Notes under the pieces: generated by a model
What the model was told of the DNA's origin: nothing
The model's database searches: none
What the model saw: only the letters and a program-made list of their open reading frames with translations
Source: Pelobates cultripes
Taxonomy: Eukaryota; Chordata; Amphibia; Anura; Pelobatidae
Length of the DNA: 64,000 bases
Assembly: GCA_933207985.1 (NCBI GenBank)
Contig: OW240916.1
Span: forward strand, 321,004,363-321,068,362
Reading direction: 5' to 3'
Translations under genes and position numbers: made by a program
Shown: positions 22,546-34,509 of the stretch, piece after piece
How positions within the stretch are numbered: the first letter of the stretch is position 1
Layout: every line of letters begins with the position of its first letter

Positions 22546-25500
22546 TAGCCTATCTGATGATGCATTGTTCCCTGTTTCTCAGAGAATGGGTTAATTTCAG
22601 TTTAGCTGGATTTCAGATCCATCCTGATCATGGAACCTTTCCTGTACCTTGGGTGGGTATGTTTCATGAGCTGACACACTAAGATTGATGCAATACATAC
22701 AATGCTGAGCCTCTCTGACTGAAGTATGACAAACACAGCTGGATAAACAAAATGTCAAAGAGTGTAAAGCTATTGTGTGATGTACGAGGCCACCAAACAG
22801 TTTATCGACTAAACTCTCCCCACCAGTGCCAAGCACGAAACAAATCTTATATGAAAATATAAAAAACTCTGAGCACTTCATCTCTACGCAGTCACCAGCT
22901 GCTAACACCATGCCCATCATACTGTGAGGTTGTCACTGGGGCTCAATAATACACGTTCTGTGGGTGATCCTCGGCTATTAATGAGCGGTGTGGACTCATT
23001 AAATGACTCTTTTCTTACATAAGCAACCAGGACATGCAGCAGTTATTTTTGGTGTATAACCACAGCCTGAAGCAGAACGTGATGCTTCCTGGAGTTCGGG
23101 ACGGCTTATTTTAAAACGAAGACCAATGAAATTCCCTAGTGCTTCGGTAGCAGCATCCCTCCCTGCTCTGCGAATAAGAGTGGGATGCACAGATTGCATT
23201 TGGCCTGATGCCCGGCTGTGCATCTCCTCGCCAGCATTATTCCACGGCTTGTCAACTGAAGCCCTTAAAGCACAGACACTTCTATTAAGCCAAGATAATT
23301 AGCCATTAATATTAAATCCATGCAACAGCTGAACATTACATTAGAAATGCCGACTGAGAGCTTACACGAAGAGAGGGAATGCACAAAGAAATCATTCTAT
23401 GCGCACAGACTCCATAGACCTAAAGAGGAACTGCAGAGTTTCCTTGACTGGAATTAAAACTCCCCATCCTATCAGATATGCATTGTAAACACCTGCTATA
23501 CATGGGGCCCACGGTGCAGAGCCTTATTATTATTATTATTATTATTATGATATTTGTAGAGCGCCGTCAAATTCCGCAGCGCTTTACAATGGGTGGACGA
23601 ACAGACATGTAGTTGTAACCAGACAAGTTGGACACACAGGAACAGAGGGCCCTGCTGCAGTGTATTGTGCTCAGCAGAGCCTTGTGCAGATAATTTTTCC
23701 TTCACGCAGAGTTTGTCAGACTCCTCCACCCCCCAGAGAGCCATAAACTACCTCCATTACTCCAGCAAAGCCTTGTGCTCTGTGTCTATGTATTACACTC
23801 TTGTATTGTTTGAGCCACCTCCATGTACTGAACACGGTACTCGGTACTCCTTACTGTTTTAGCAAAGTCCTTCCCTTGCAGATCCTTGTGCTATATCCTT
23901 CACTTGCAGAGCCTTGTGCTATATCCGTTCCTTTGCAGAGCCTTTATCACCGCCTTCCTGCAGTCACAGAGCAATGTGTTACAGCTTTACACCTGCAGAG
24001 CCTTGTTCTGCTGCCTTCCCCAAGCAGGCTTGTGCTACATTGTAAATATTGTTATACAATTAATTAAATACCATCAGTTTCAACGCTTTCAAATAAACAT
24101 AATTGTTGATCAGGAAGAAGGCAATTCAAATGCTAAATTCATTATTATTGTTTTTATATTCAAACAGAATTTTATGTTTTTTCTGCACCTGCTATACAAA
24201 ACAAAAATCCTACACTAACCATCATATTCCTGACCGTTTTATATTAAATGACACCCAAAATGGCAATCGAAAGGTACCTGCGCAATATTCCATATGAAAC
24301 TCTAGCTATATTCAGATTTCAAATTTTACCTTTAATCAGTTTTGTTAGGGGGAAAAAAGCGAACAACCTATATCTTCAATGTTTTATATTAACCGGCAGA
24401 AAATAGCTTTGCAGAACAACAAATCTGTACACTATGCCTTGCGTAGACTGCTCGAATTTCTCTCAAAGGCTGTTCAGTAGAGATCTTTTAATAAAGGACA
24501 CAGGCCGACTTCAATATTCTTGAAGTAATTTCACTTCTTGACCTCGAAAGCAGTTTCATTTCGCAGTTTCTCAAGCGGCTTCCTCTCCCTGACCAGTTCA
24601 TTCCTCCACCATGATGATTCCCTGCGATTATTCTCTCATCTGTCAGGTGCTCTGGGATGTGTAAAAATAGAAAGAAGCACCTCTGTAGCACAGAACAGAA
24701 GCAAACCGATTTGTAGCATAAAACTCAATATTCTATTTCCTAAGTTAAAAGTGTCTCTCAGTTCCCCATTTTTGATATTTTTTGGTTTAATGTTTGTTGT
24801 ACATGAAAAGATAATTCCCGAGAGGAAACTGCAATGATTACAGTCGAGCTAATGAACAGTGTTAGTCTGGTGCCATATGGAGAGGTGATACCTTTTTATA
24901 GCATTCACTCTCAATGTATCATCCACTGGATGTGGACCAGTACTGTTTTACTCTGTACTGGTTAGTTTGCTGCTCCAAGGGGAGAGAATCAATCACATGG
25001 AATGTGTACACAGCCAGTTAAACATAGGGTCTAGTCTACTGGTGGAGATCGGGGTTGTGACTCATCTTATGTCTGAAGCAGGACTTGTAATGGTACCCAA
25101 AGCCAAGTCAGATACAAGAAAAATCAATGCTACAGAATGCACTCTTGGGCTACAAAGACCACGACAGGGCAAGGAAGTGATGGAAGTGGACAGTATAAAT
25201 AGGTCTAGGTGTGTGGTGATAGGTTAGTGAATAATTAGAGTAGTTAGTGCAAAAGCATAAAATGTGTTTTCAGCTCATAACTAAAAGTAACTTTTAAAAC
25301 AGGTAGGCGTAGCGTCACAAGTCTACGCGTATGTCCCTTAGCGTGCACCTGCATGAGTGGAGATACGGAAACGGCTGAGGCACGAGAATTGTAGCGGCGC
25401 TGGCCAAGAAGCGGTATGACACTAGGTTAGTGATCAAATGATGTCCAATGCCAACAAGTGGAACGGTTCACCTACTGCTGACTGTATGAGGATGGGTATT

Positions 25501-28500
25501 GGAGTGTTACCAGTACTTTGGCAGGTAATACAGGTAGTACCCATCAACAGGAAAAAATATGAAGCTGTCAATTAGTTATGGAACCGAAAGTATTTTAATC
25601 TTTATCTCAAAGTCTTATGATGATTGGGGTAGCATTTTTAACTTTGACTCAATTCTGATTCTGATTTATAATTTGATTGGTAGCACGGCAAACTCCAAAG
25701 CACATATAATCCTTTATCATGACTCTGAAACCACCTCCCTAGTGAACCAATGATCATCCTGAAACCCTGTTAGACCTGCATCTCCTGTACTATGGAAAGG
25801 GACTTTTGTTGTAGGAGAACAGGCAGTGGTAACCTGAATCTTAGTGCTATGTTTTACCTTGTTGCTCACACTTTAAATGTATGCATCTATTGATAATTAC
25901 TTCTCTATTGTTAGTAATAAAATGTTTCATGGAAAAGGCATGCCCAGACACATCACTGTAGGGAAGAAGCTACCGGGATTAATAGCCCATAGGCAACTTA
26001 GACAAAGCAAGATAAATGGCAAATTACCTAGCATGTAACATAAATTCAGGAAAATTCAAAAAAATCTGGAAAAATATGTTTCGATCTCTACTGAGATCTT
26101 TTTCAAGCTTGAAATCAGAATGTTGTGTGTTTTTCCTGATTTAAAACTGCTTAGAAGCTATGGAACTTTGCTTCCTCTTCTCATGACGGCCAAGCACAGC
26201 CCCATTGGTTTCTTTCGGAATTCCCACTCCCGTTGATTTATAATGTAAAGGTTTGGTTGTTCTACGAGCTCCAGTTATCTAACAAATGTAAACTAGCATA
26301 TTATGGGCTGGAGACAATAAGCTCCACTTTATAAATGTAGTCATCTGTCACGGCAAGGGTGCATAATTTATTATTACACTATGGAATACCATCCTTTAAT
26401 GTAATTTGTGTAGTAAATGGCACAAATTACAGAGATGGTATTGTTGAGGTCAAAAGGAGTTACATCTTTTGAAGCTGGGACCCCCACAGAGGGCAGATGA
26501 CAGAAGGGGTAGTGTGAATGGCATAGCAATGTGAAAAGGATTTTACCATACGGAAGTAATCAAGGCTCTGCAAGGTGTGAGGTTCTACACTTGGAAAAAG
26601 TCTGAATGTCTCTTCATCCATTTGGCATGTACCTTGTAAGTGATGAGTAAATCTCATCTTGATATGTAAATGCCATTAGCTTTGTTCCAGTATCATATAC
26701 AAAGGAAGGACAAAAACATTCATATTCACCCCCACAGAATAGTAATAAAGCCTCATTTTTGTTATATTTGAAATATGACAAGCGCCATCTTCTAACCAAG
26801 TCATGAGTGACCTAACTTGACCCTAGGGAAAGGAATTGTGATGTCTGTCCTATTGGATCGTGGGTGGGGCGTACAACATGTCTATGGAATGGGAAAATAA
26901 TAACAAATTTGTAGATGCAATTGTTATTTCTGTGGCAGGTACATACGAGAAGGATATAACCAAAGGTTTCCATTTGGATTGATGTGGGTCTGGACACAAG
27001 GGTGTGGTCACTTAGTATTTCTATAGATACGTCTTAACTCCACCTCTGGGTGAGGCGGGGTAATCCACAGGGTATATCTCTAATGATCCTGAAGGGTGCT
27101 GGTGTACTTGCTTGGGGGTCAGAATCTAATTCTAAGTGAGTAATTAGGACTTCTGTATTTTATCCTTTTTGTTTTATCTGTTGTTGGTGTAAATAATTTG
27201 TTTATCATATATTTTTATATGCACTGTGACTATTTTTGCTCATAATAAACATTCATTTATTAAGTTTTGCCTTTGTCTGGTTAAGAATCACGTTACCTGA
27301 AGAGACTAGTTAGTATTTTTGTAATTCCTTAAATATTGTATTAAGTAATATTTGGTGGGTATTATTGTTGCTTTACCTGGGGGACCAAGGCACCCCATTT
27401 ATAAATTGTCTTGGTGGTGGCAGCGTTAAAATAGTAATAGTTATATTATTATGTTTAAGTGTGGGTGGTGTTAAAAGGGGGGGATTTGTCATTATTTCCG
27501 GTCTAGTGCAGACAAATAGGGAACTTTAACCCTTTCACCACCACAACTACGTCACGCACACTCTTGGAGTAGGGTGCGTTTGTGACATCATCTACATTAG
27601 ATTTCATGCTGATCACAGTAAAAATTCACCTTGCACCTTCGTGAATTCCCCAAAAACCTCACTGTGCAAAGCAGCCTTCAGAAGCACATTATACATAGTT
27701 ATGATAATTGGTCTTACAGTAAATCTCACCCTTAAGGGATACCCACGCTTATTCATGAGCAGGACTGAAGACAATGTATCTCTAACCATCCATCCACCTA
27801 TTTGGATATCAGTAACACACCTTGTTAACAGTGCCCCCACGGGTCTCGCGTGCAGTGTGGGTATATTAAATAATAATATGTGTTTGAGAAAATAAATAGT
27901 GTAGAATCCAGGTATCTCTCAAAACCGTTAAGCGTCAGGAGAGTCACTCCCCATTTAGCAATAATCTAGAATAGGTGATTAATAAAATAATTAACACATT
28001 ATTCTAAATGGGTAAAATTTCCCGTGCCTGGTTTAAGTGCCAGCCAAATCTTGAAAAAGAAAGTCAGGAGTTCAAGGTGCCCAAATACAGACCCATGCAA
28101 TGACAATGGCAACCCCTTCCCAACAAAATACTCCAAAACGTGGCATCCTAAATTATGACAGCGAGCTTTGACCTAAAAATGTAAATAAGAATTTATAACA
28201 ATTGCAGCTCAATTAAACCATCCATGGTACAGACCATTTATCCCTCCAAAATCCAGGCAGCATTTGAGCTTGGAATACGGTGGGTATATAAGCCTCCCCT
28301 TGCGTATCTGTGTGAGCTAAGGTTGCACCACATTCAGGTGTGGTTTAGCCTACAGATTACATCATCCATGCTCTATGAATTTATGACATGGGAAGACCCA
28401 AGGCCTTGAAATTTTCACATTAGTGTGTCTCTCACATTTTGTGAGAAGGGCTGCACACTGTGTACTCCTGACACGTTGCCTGGGACGGGAGGCAGGGACA

Positions 28501-28918
28501 TGCATGGTATACACCACCCAAACTGTGCCCACACTATGCAAAATGTACAGTGTGAGTCCATTCGATGGATTTAGACAGCAAAGAACAAGGAATAAAGTTA
28601 TCCTTTGATGCTGGAGCACAATGGGGATTTCTTACAGAGGTTGATGTGAATTCTCACAGGGGACACGCTGTCCAATGTACTAAAAGATAAAAAGTAAAAA
28701 TCAAGCTACCTGCAACTTTAAAATGCTCTGGTCACTATAAAGATATACATTACTGCTGGGCCAGTCAGTGAAATATATGTGACCAGTCACATTCCACAAT
28801 GCAAGCTGTTTGAGGCTGGGAGGAGATTCAGGTATTTTATTCATTTATAAAACAATTGTTCAACAGTTCCCTTATCCAGAACTAATCATAACTAAAATTA
28901 TAGATCAGGGTGGTGCAG
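22546..28918. other. Unassigned region, no gene recognised
   Basis: Mostly unique sequence. Short open frames on both strands (for example 22597-22920 minus, 23593-23862 plus, 27613-27840 minus) show no domain I can name. Around 23880-24010 there are diverged repeats of GCAGAGCCTTGTGCTAT. A TATAAATA box near 25193 lies in sequence that resembles an LTR but could not be delimited. Confidence 0.4.
23522..23590 (-). repeat. LINE 3' tail with (AAT)n
   Basis: On the minus strand TTGTAAAGCGCTGCGGAAT is followed by GGCGCTCTACAAATATCAT and then ATA repeats. The same tail ends the LINE relic at 57899-58722 on the plus strand, so this is an extreme 5' truncation of the same family. Confidence 0.7.
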
Positions 28919-29077
28919 TAGACATTGCTTACCGCTTACCTAGATTTCAGTAAGGCTTTTGACACTGTTGCACATAGAAGGCTTATCAATAAACTGCAAT
29001 CTTTAAGTTTGGATTCCAATATTGTTGAATGGGTAAGGCAGTGGCTGAGTGACAGGCAACAGAGGGTTGCAGGGCTG
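28919..29077 (+). pseudogene. Non-LTR reverse transcriptase fragment
   Basis: The frame reads AYLDFSKAFDTVAHRRLINK, then SNIVEWVRQWLSDRQQRV, the palm-domain segment with the first catalytic Asp of LINE reverse transcriptases (CR1/Jockey-like). It is cut at 29077 by unrelated transposon sequence and lacks the YADD box, so it is a dead fragment. Confidence 0.75.
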
Positions 29078-29422
29078 CCATCAGAAATTGTGGGGCCCCT
29101 GACACAGCTCAAGGTCTGGGCCCCCCGGTGCCTGCACCCGAGTCCGCCCAAAGTGCTGCAGCCCCCCCCACCCCCCCGAGTCCGCCCACAGGAATGCAGT
29201 GTCTGCAGGGCCAGTGCAAGGATTTTTGCCGCCCTAGGCAAAAGTAAAGTTTGCCGCCCCCCATGTGACATCATAATGCCCCACCCATATGATCTGCCAT
29301 GTTAACTAACACCAGTGCTGCAGTGCCGCGGTGTTTACATTAAAAGGCCTGCAGGGACAGGCTAGACACCAGAACCACTACATTAAGCTGTAGTGGTTCT
29401 CGGGACTATAGTGTCCCTTTAA
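29078..29422. mobile_element. DNA-transposon end fragments (hAT-like and T2-like)
   Basis: CAGGGCTGCCATCAGAAATT (29073 on) and CAGGGCCAGTGCAAGG (29207 on) look like left ends of hAT-type elements. ACTATAGTGTCCCT followed by TTAA (29419-29422) is a right end of a T2 MITE. Their partners were not found, so this is a composite of broken elements. Confidence 0.45.
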
Positions 29423-29868
29423 TGTGAGGTAAATTAGAGATTAGTGCCACAAATAATATACTAGATTGCCTACTTACAACCAGATGAGGATGATGATGGG
29501 CTCTAGCTCCCGTCTGGCTCCACTGGTCTGGTGTAGAACAGGCTCTCTGGAGGCGGTTTGTAACTGTGGTCACAAAAATCAATGTTCTGGGATCAACGGG
29601 AAGCAGCTCCATTTTTTGGGGGCCCTTTACACAGCTCAATGTCTGGGTCCCAGGATCCACCTTCATGTTCCACCAATGAGTTTGTTCACAGGGGGTGGAG
29701 TGTGTGTGGGGGGATGTCCTGATGTGTGTAAGGAATGCATTGTGTGAATCTGTGTTTGTATGTGTAAGGGCTGCAAGGTGAGTTTGTGTATATATGGGAT
29801 GCAGTGTGTGCATCTGTAAGGGATGCATTGAGTGTGTGTAAGGGGTGCATTGTGTGTTGCTGTGTGTA

Positions 29869-29968
29869 NNNNNNNNNNNNNNNNNNNNNNNNNNNNNNNN
29901 NNNNNNNNNNNNNNNNNNNNNNNNNNNNNNNNNNNNNNNNNNNNNNNNNNNNNNNNNNNNNNNNNNNN
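29869..29968. other. Assembly gap of 100 N
   Basis: Exactly 100 N between a GT-rich stretch and a GA microsatellite. The true length is unknown. Reading frames across it are meaningless. Confidence 0.99.
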
Positions 29969-30519
29969 GGAGAGAGAGAGAGAGAGAGAAACATGGAGAG
30001 AGAGAGAGAGTAGCATGGAGAGAGAGAGAGAGTAACATGGAGAGAGAGAGAAACATGGAGAGAGAGAGAGAGAGAGAGAGATCATTAATCAGTGAGCAGC
30101 AGGGAGGATACAGTATCAGTAATGTAATGCTGTCACTAATCAGCTGATTAAATCAATAACCAAATCAATACATCATATATATAACATGGAGAGAGAGTAA
30201 CATGGAGAGAGAGAGAGAGAGAAACATGGAGAGAGAGAGAGATCATTAATCAGTGAGCAGCAGGGAGGATACAGTATCAGTAATGTAATGCTGTCACTAA
30301 TCAGCAGATTAAACCAATAACCAAATCAATACATCATATATATAACATGGAGAGAGAGAGAGAGTGTAACATGGAGAGAGAGAGAGAGAGTAACATGGAG
30401 AGAGAGAGAGATCATTAATCAGTGAGCAGCAGGGAGGATACAGTATCAGTAATGTAATGCTGTCACTAATCAGCTGATTAAACCAATAACCAAATCAATA
30501 CATCATATATATATATATA
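29969..30519. repeat. GA microsatellite and ~165-bp tandem repeat
   Basis: Three units, each made of an ACATGG(AG)n stretch, ATCATTAATCAGTGAGCAGC, a TAATGCTGTCACTAATCAGC segment and CAATACATCATATATA. The units start at about 30081, 30242 and 30411. The last ends in an AT run that adjoins Ngaro-like element 1. A single copy precedes Ngaro-like element 2 at 46040. Confidence 0.9.
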
Positions 30520-30694
30520 TTTGTGTAAGGGGCAATTTAGCCGTATTCAAGTGAGGTTCAAGTGAGAACGTAGGATAGAATAAACGAGCAAAGTCGGTTG
30601 TGGTGTGCCGATACCGACGATACGGTAGGCCTGTAAATAAAGAGGGCAAAAATTGAATAACCGAAGATTTAATACAGTCAACAATTATATACAA

Positions 30695-31361
30695 TTATCC
30701 AGACATTTCTTTAAAAGCATTTCTTAATTCTTGTGTAGGTTTTGGTATGTAGATTGTGTAGGCGGATGACTTCCACCGCCATAATGACTTAATGATATGT
30801 ACCGGTATGTTTGCGCTGGAAGCTGTGGAAGCCGACCCTATGCGGAAGGAGTGACCTGAGTAGAGTGAAGGGTTAAGACCTAGCATGGTTAACAGAGATC
30901 TGATGTATCGCATGAAAGTCGTAGTAGTGATTACAGAGCCTTTGAGTGAAAATAGGTGTAGCAATGGCGTTGATGGGGTAAGTGAAAGGTAGGAATCCAG
31001 TGCTGTTACTGGACACCATTTGTTGTGTGTAGGAAAATAAGTGATCTCCACTGGAGGTGCGTGTTGGCTTGTTTTTGAGTGAGGTAGGGACAGTATGTAG
31101 TGATCCATGTGTTTGCGTAGGTGTGTGTGTAGAAGACATCTGTCTTTTTGAGTGGTGGTGATAGTAATGAATTCCCTTGGCCTGAGGAACCCGTAGAATG
31201 CTACCGGTATGTACATGGCAGCTTTGATGACTGAGTTGGTAGTAGAGTGGAAAGGTTTGGAGTCTAATAGGTCGGATAATGACTGGAAAAGTGTGTTATC
31301 TATAGGTAATCTCTGTGGAAGAAGTGGAGGAACGGATTTCTTAATACCTCCTAAGTATATT
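30695..31361 (-). pseudogene. Tyrosine recombinase, C-terminal part (element 1)
   Basis: From the insertion point to the stop at 30695 the frame contains FYGFLRPREF (first catalytic Arg), LPHSKTS (Lys region), GHSFRIG (His-x-x-Arg) and RWKSSAYTIYI, with the nucleophilic Tyr expected in the last motif. The remaining N-terminal part lies at 38098-38375, on the other side of the Gmr1-like element. Compared with element 2 there is a small in-frame insertion before FYGFLRP. An upstream methionine at 31507 lies in the inserted LTR and is irrelevant. Tyrosine recombinases integrate the circular cDNA of these elements without a target-site duplication. Confidence 0.85.
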
Positions 31362-31914
31362 TGTTGCGGAGCTGCAATTTTATAATCCCAGGATCTCTGC
31401 TGGTAGAATGCAATAACCAAGTACAAAGCTGGAAGCAGGCAATATTCCCAAATCCTCCAAAGAACCAGACGAAACACAGTCTGAGAGTCAACTGCCACTT
31501 TATTCAAAAAGACTGATATTTAAAGCAGGTCACTCAACTGTCACTTTATTAAAAATAACTGATATTTAAAGCAGGTCACTCAACAGGGGTTTCCAAAGAT
31601 GGGCAGCAGGGGTTTTGGTTGAGGGGACTGGAGGGAGACTACCGCTTCCAGGTCCTCCTCCCAACAGCCCCTGCTGTAACATACAGTAATGAAAACTACG
31701 AGGACATAAACCGTTACCTTTCTACTTCAAAATATACAACTTAGTCAGTTTTAATAGCAATGCTAACGAATAGGGAGGATTCGAACAGACATACACAGTA
31801 CAGCATAAATTAAATATAGCCGGAGACGCCACACTATACCGGCGCGCAGTACACAACAGAAAATAGGCACAACCATTCTATCTTAGGCAGTCCCAAGTGG
31901 CTAGGTTTGCCACA
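31362..31914 (-). repeat. Extra LTR (copy A) of the Gmr1-like element
   Basis: 553 bp, the same length as copy B, differing by about seven substitutions. Left flank ATATT (31357-31361) matches the flank beyond copy C. Right flank TAATG (31915-31919) matches the base string to the left of copy B. Confidence 0.92.
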
Positions 31915-32434
31915 TAATGTATGGGGTAAATATACACCCCCTGTATATACTGTGTATATCATGTATGGGGTGAATATACACCCCCTGGATATACTGTGTA
32001 TATAATGTATGGGGTAAATAGACACCCCCTGTATATACTGTGTATATAATGTATGGGGTAAATATACACCCCCTGTATATACTGTGTATATAATGTATGG
32101 GGTAAATATACACCCCTGTATATACTGTGTATATAATGTATGGGGTAAATATACACCCCCTGTATATACTGTGTATATAATGTATGGGGTAAATATACAC
32201 CCCCTGTATATACCGTGTATATAATGTATGGGGTAAATATACACCCCCTGTATATACCGTGTATATAATGTATGGGGTAAATATACACCCCCTGTATATA
32301 CTGTGTATATAATGTATGGGGTAAATATACACCCCCTGTATATACTGTGTATATAATGTATGGGGTAAATATACACCCCCTGTATATACTGTGTATATAA
32401 TGTATGGGGTAAATATACAACCCTGTATATAATG
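31915..32434. repeat. 44-bp tandem array between two LTRs
   Basis: About 11.8 units of 44 bp, each with GTATATACTGTGTATATAAT and GTATGGGGTAAATATACACC. The array begins and ends exactly at TAATG, adjoining LTR A on the left and LTR B on the right. Tyr/Ile-rich open frames across it (for example 31834-32580) are repeat artefacts. Confidence 0.93.
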
Positions 32435-32987
32435 TGTTGCGGAGCTGCAATTTTATAATCCCAGGATCTCTGCTGGTAGAATGCAATAACCAAGTACAAA
32501 GCTGGAAGCAGGCAATATTCCCAAATCCTCCCAAGAACCAGACGAAACACAGTCTGAGAGTCAACTGCCACTTTATTCAAAAAGACTGATATTTAAAGCA
32601 GGTCACTCAACTGTCACTTTATTCAAAATAACTGATATTTAAAGCAGGTCACTCAACAGGGGATTCCAAAGATGGGCAGCAGGGGTTTTGGTTGAGGGGA
32701 CTGGAGGGAGACTACCGTTTCCAGGTCCTCCTCCCAACAGCCCCTGCTGTAACATACAGTAATGAAAACCACGAGGACATAAACCGTTACCTTTCTACTT
32801 CAAAATATACAACTTAGTCAGTTTTAATAGCAATGCTAACGAATGGGGAGGATTCGAACAGACATACACAGTACAGCATAAATTAAACATAGCCGGAGAC
32901 GCCACACTATACCGGCGCGCAGTACACAACAGAAAATAGGCACAACCATTCTATCTTAGGCAGTCCCAAGTGGCTAGGTTTGCCACA
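32435..32987 (-). repeat. 3' LTR (copy B) of the Gmr1-like element
   Basis: 553 bp, TG...CA on either strand. It directly follows the RNase H end of pol in minus orientation. It contains AATAAA on the minus strand near 32570-32580, the expected polyadenylation signal. Confidence 0.92.
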
Positions 32988-33068
32988 ATGCTCCCCCAAA
33001 ACCAAGCCGGCATACACAGTCTGATCCCAACGGATCGGCTTGGGGATGTCCGGGGGAGTGCTCACAGA

Positions 33069-34509
33069 TCATTTCTCAAGTTCTGTCTGTCTGGACAACC
33101 CATCGGCGTTACCATTCTGTTTTCCAGGGCGATAATGGATCGTGAAATCAAACGGCTGCAGCGCCAAACTCCAGCGCAACAGCCGGGCATTGTCTCCTGA
33201 CACCCTGTGTAGCCACACCAACGGGTTGTGATCTGTGAGCAAGGAGAATGGTTGTCCATACAAATAAGGTTGTAACTTTTTGAGGGCCCACACCACGGCC
33301 AGGCATTCCTTCTCGATGGCGGCGTAGCCTACTTCCCTTGGTAGTAATTTTCTGCTTAAGTAAGCTACGGGATGTTCTCCGCCATCAGCTCCCACTTGGC
33401 TCAGTACTGCCCCCAATCCAAACATGGAAGCGTCTGTGTGAACAAGAAATCGTTTAGTTGGATCAGGGGCAGTTAACACAGGAGCCTTAGTTAATGCAGT
33501 TTTTAGTTCATGGAATGCCTGTTCACACTCTGGGGCCCAGTTGACCTGTCGTGGCAAGTTTTTCTTGGTCAAGTCCGTCAGGGGTTTGGCCAGGGCGCTG
33601 TAATTGGGCACAAATTTTCTGTAGTAACCAGCGGTACCAAGGAACGCCAATACTTGTGTCTTTGTCCTGGGGTAGGCCACTTAGCTACTGCCTCTATCTT
33701 GGCCGGTTTCGGGCCTCTGCTGTCCGCATCCTACCCTGTGACCCAGGTACTGCACCTCTGCCATCCCTATGTGACACTTGCTAGGTTTTAGTGTCAGCCC
33801 TGCCTCTCCAATACGGTCAATGACCACACTAATATGTTTCAAATGATCTGCCCAGGTCTGGCTATAAATGGCTATATCATCTAAGTACGCACAGGCGTAC
33901 TCTTGGAACCCGTACAGTAGCCGATCTACCATCCTCTGAAAGGTAGCCGGAGCGTTTTTCATCCCGAAAGGCATGACCCGAAATTGATACAGGCCAAACA
34001 GGGTGACAAACGCCGACTTGGGGATGGCCTCCTCGGCTAGTGGAATCTGCCAGTATCCCTTACACAGATCAATGGTATCTAGCAGCTCGTCTATACGGGG
34101 CATCGGGTAGGCATCGGGTAGGCGTCAGACACTGTTTTGTCATTGAGCCTCCGGTAGTCTACCAAAACCGCGTGGTGCCATCCTTCTTGGGTACTAGCAC
34201 TACCGGTGATGCCCAGGGGCTATCTGAATGTTCGATAACCCCTAACTGCAACATTTCCTCAATTTCTTTCCTCATGTGCTCCCTTACTGCTTCAGGGATA
34301 CGATACGGAGTCTGTCTCATAGGGAGCTGTCCTGGGGTCTCTACTCGGTGGGTAGCTAACAGAGTGTACCCTGGTAAATTGGAGAAGGTAGCACCTTTTG
34401 CCGCAATCAACTCCTGTACCTGGGCACGCTCCTGGAGACTTAGCCGCTCCCCCAGCTGCACACCTGTAGCGTTTTCTGCAGAATCTTCCTTTTCTAACAT
34501 GTCTGGCAA
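33069..34509 (-). pseudogene. pol: Gmr1-like reverse transcriptase and RNase H, frameshifted
   Basis: Three pieces: an RT N-terminal block (34159-34509: LVPKKDGTTRF), the RT core (33681-34103: LCKGYWQIPL, MPFGMKNAPATFQ, AYLDDIAIYS) and RNase H (33069-33680: VHTDASMFGLGAVLSQ, LLTDHNPLVWL). The YLDD and RNase H Asp residues are intact, but the frame breaks twice. Near 34160 a base is lost after the TTRF block, and at 34100-34123 an 11-bp tandem duplication (GGTAGGCATCG) adds a further shift. A third shift near 33681 separates RT from RNase H. The location downstream of integrase is the Gmr1 arrangement. Confidence 0.87.

Noticed and set aside
25158..25240. Promoter-like CAGTATAAATAGG with LTR-like surroundings
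   Set aside because: No terminal repeats or partner copy could be delimited, so it was not called as an LTR.
27613..27840. 75-codon minus frame with a protein-like composition
   Set aside because: No domain recognised, no splice or repeat context to support it; a database search would be needed.
29406..30147. Several frames crossing the N run
   Set aside because: They contain undetermined residues and GA/CA simple sequence; no real protein.
31834..32580. 248-codon minus frame rich in Tyr/Ile, and similar frames at 31901-32332 and 31959-32564
   Set aside because: They are translations of the 44-bp tandem array plus LTR sequence. 44 is not a multiple of three and the peptides only cycle through the repeat in different frames.
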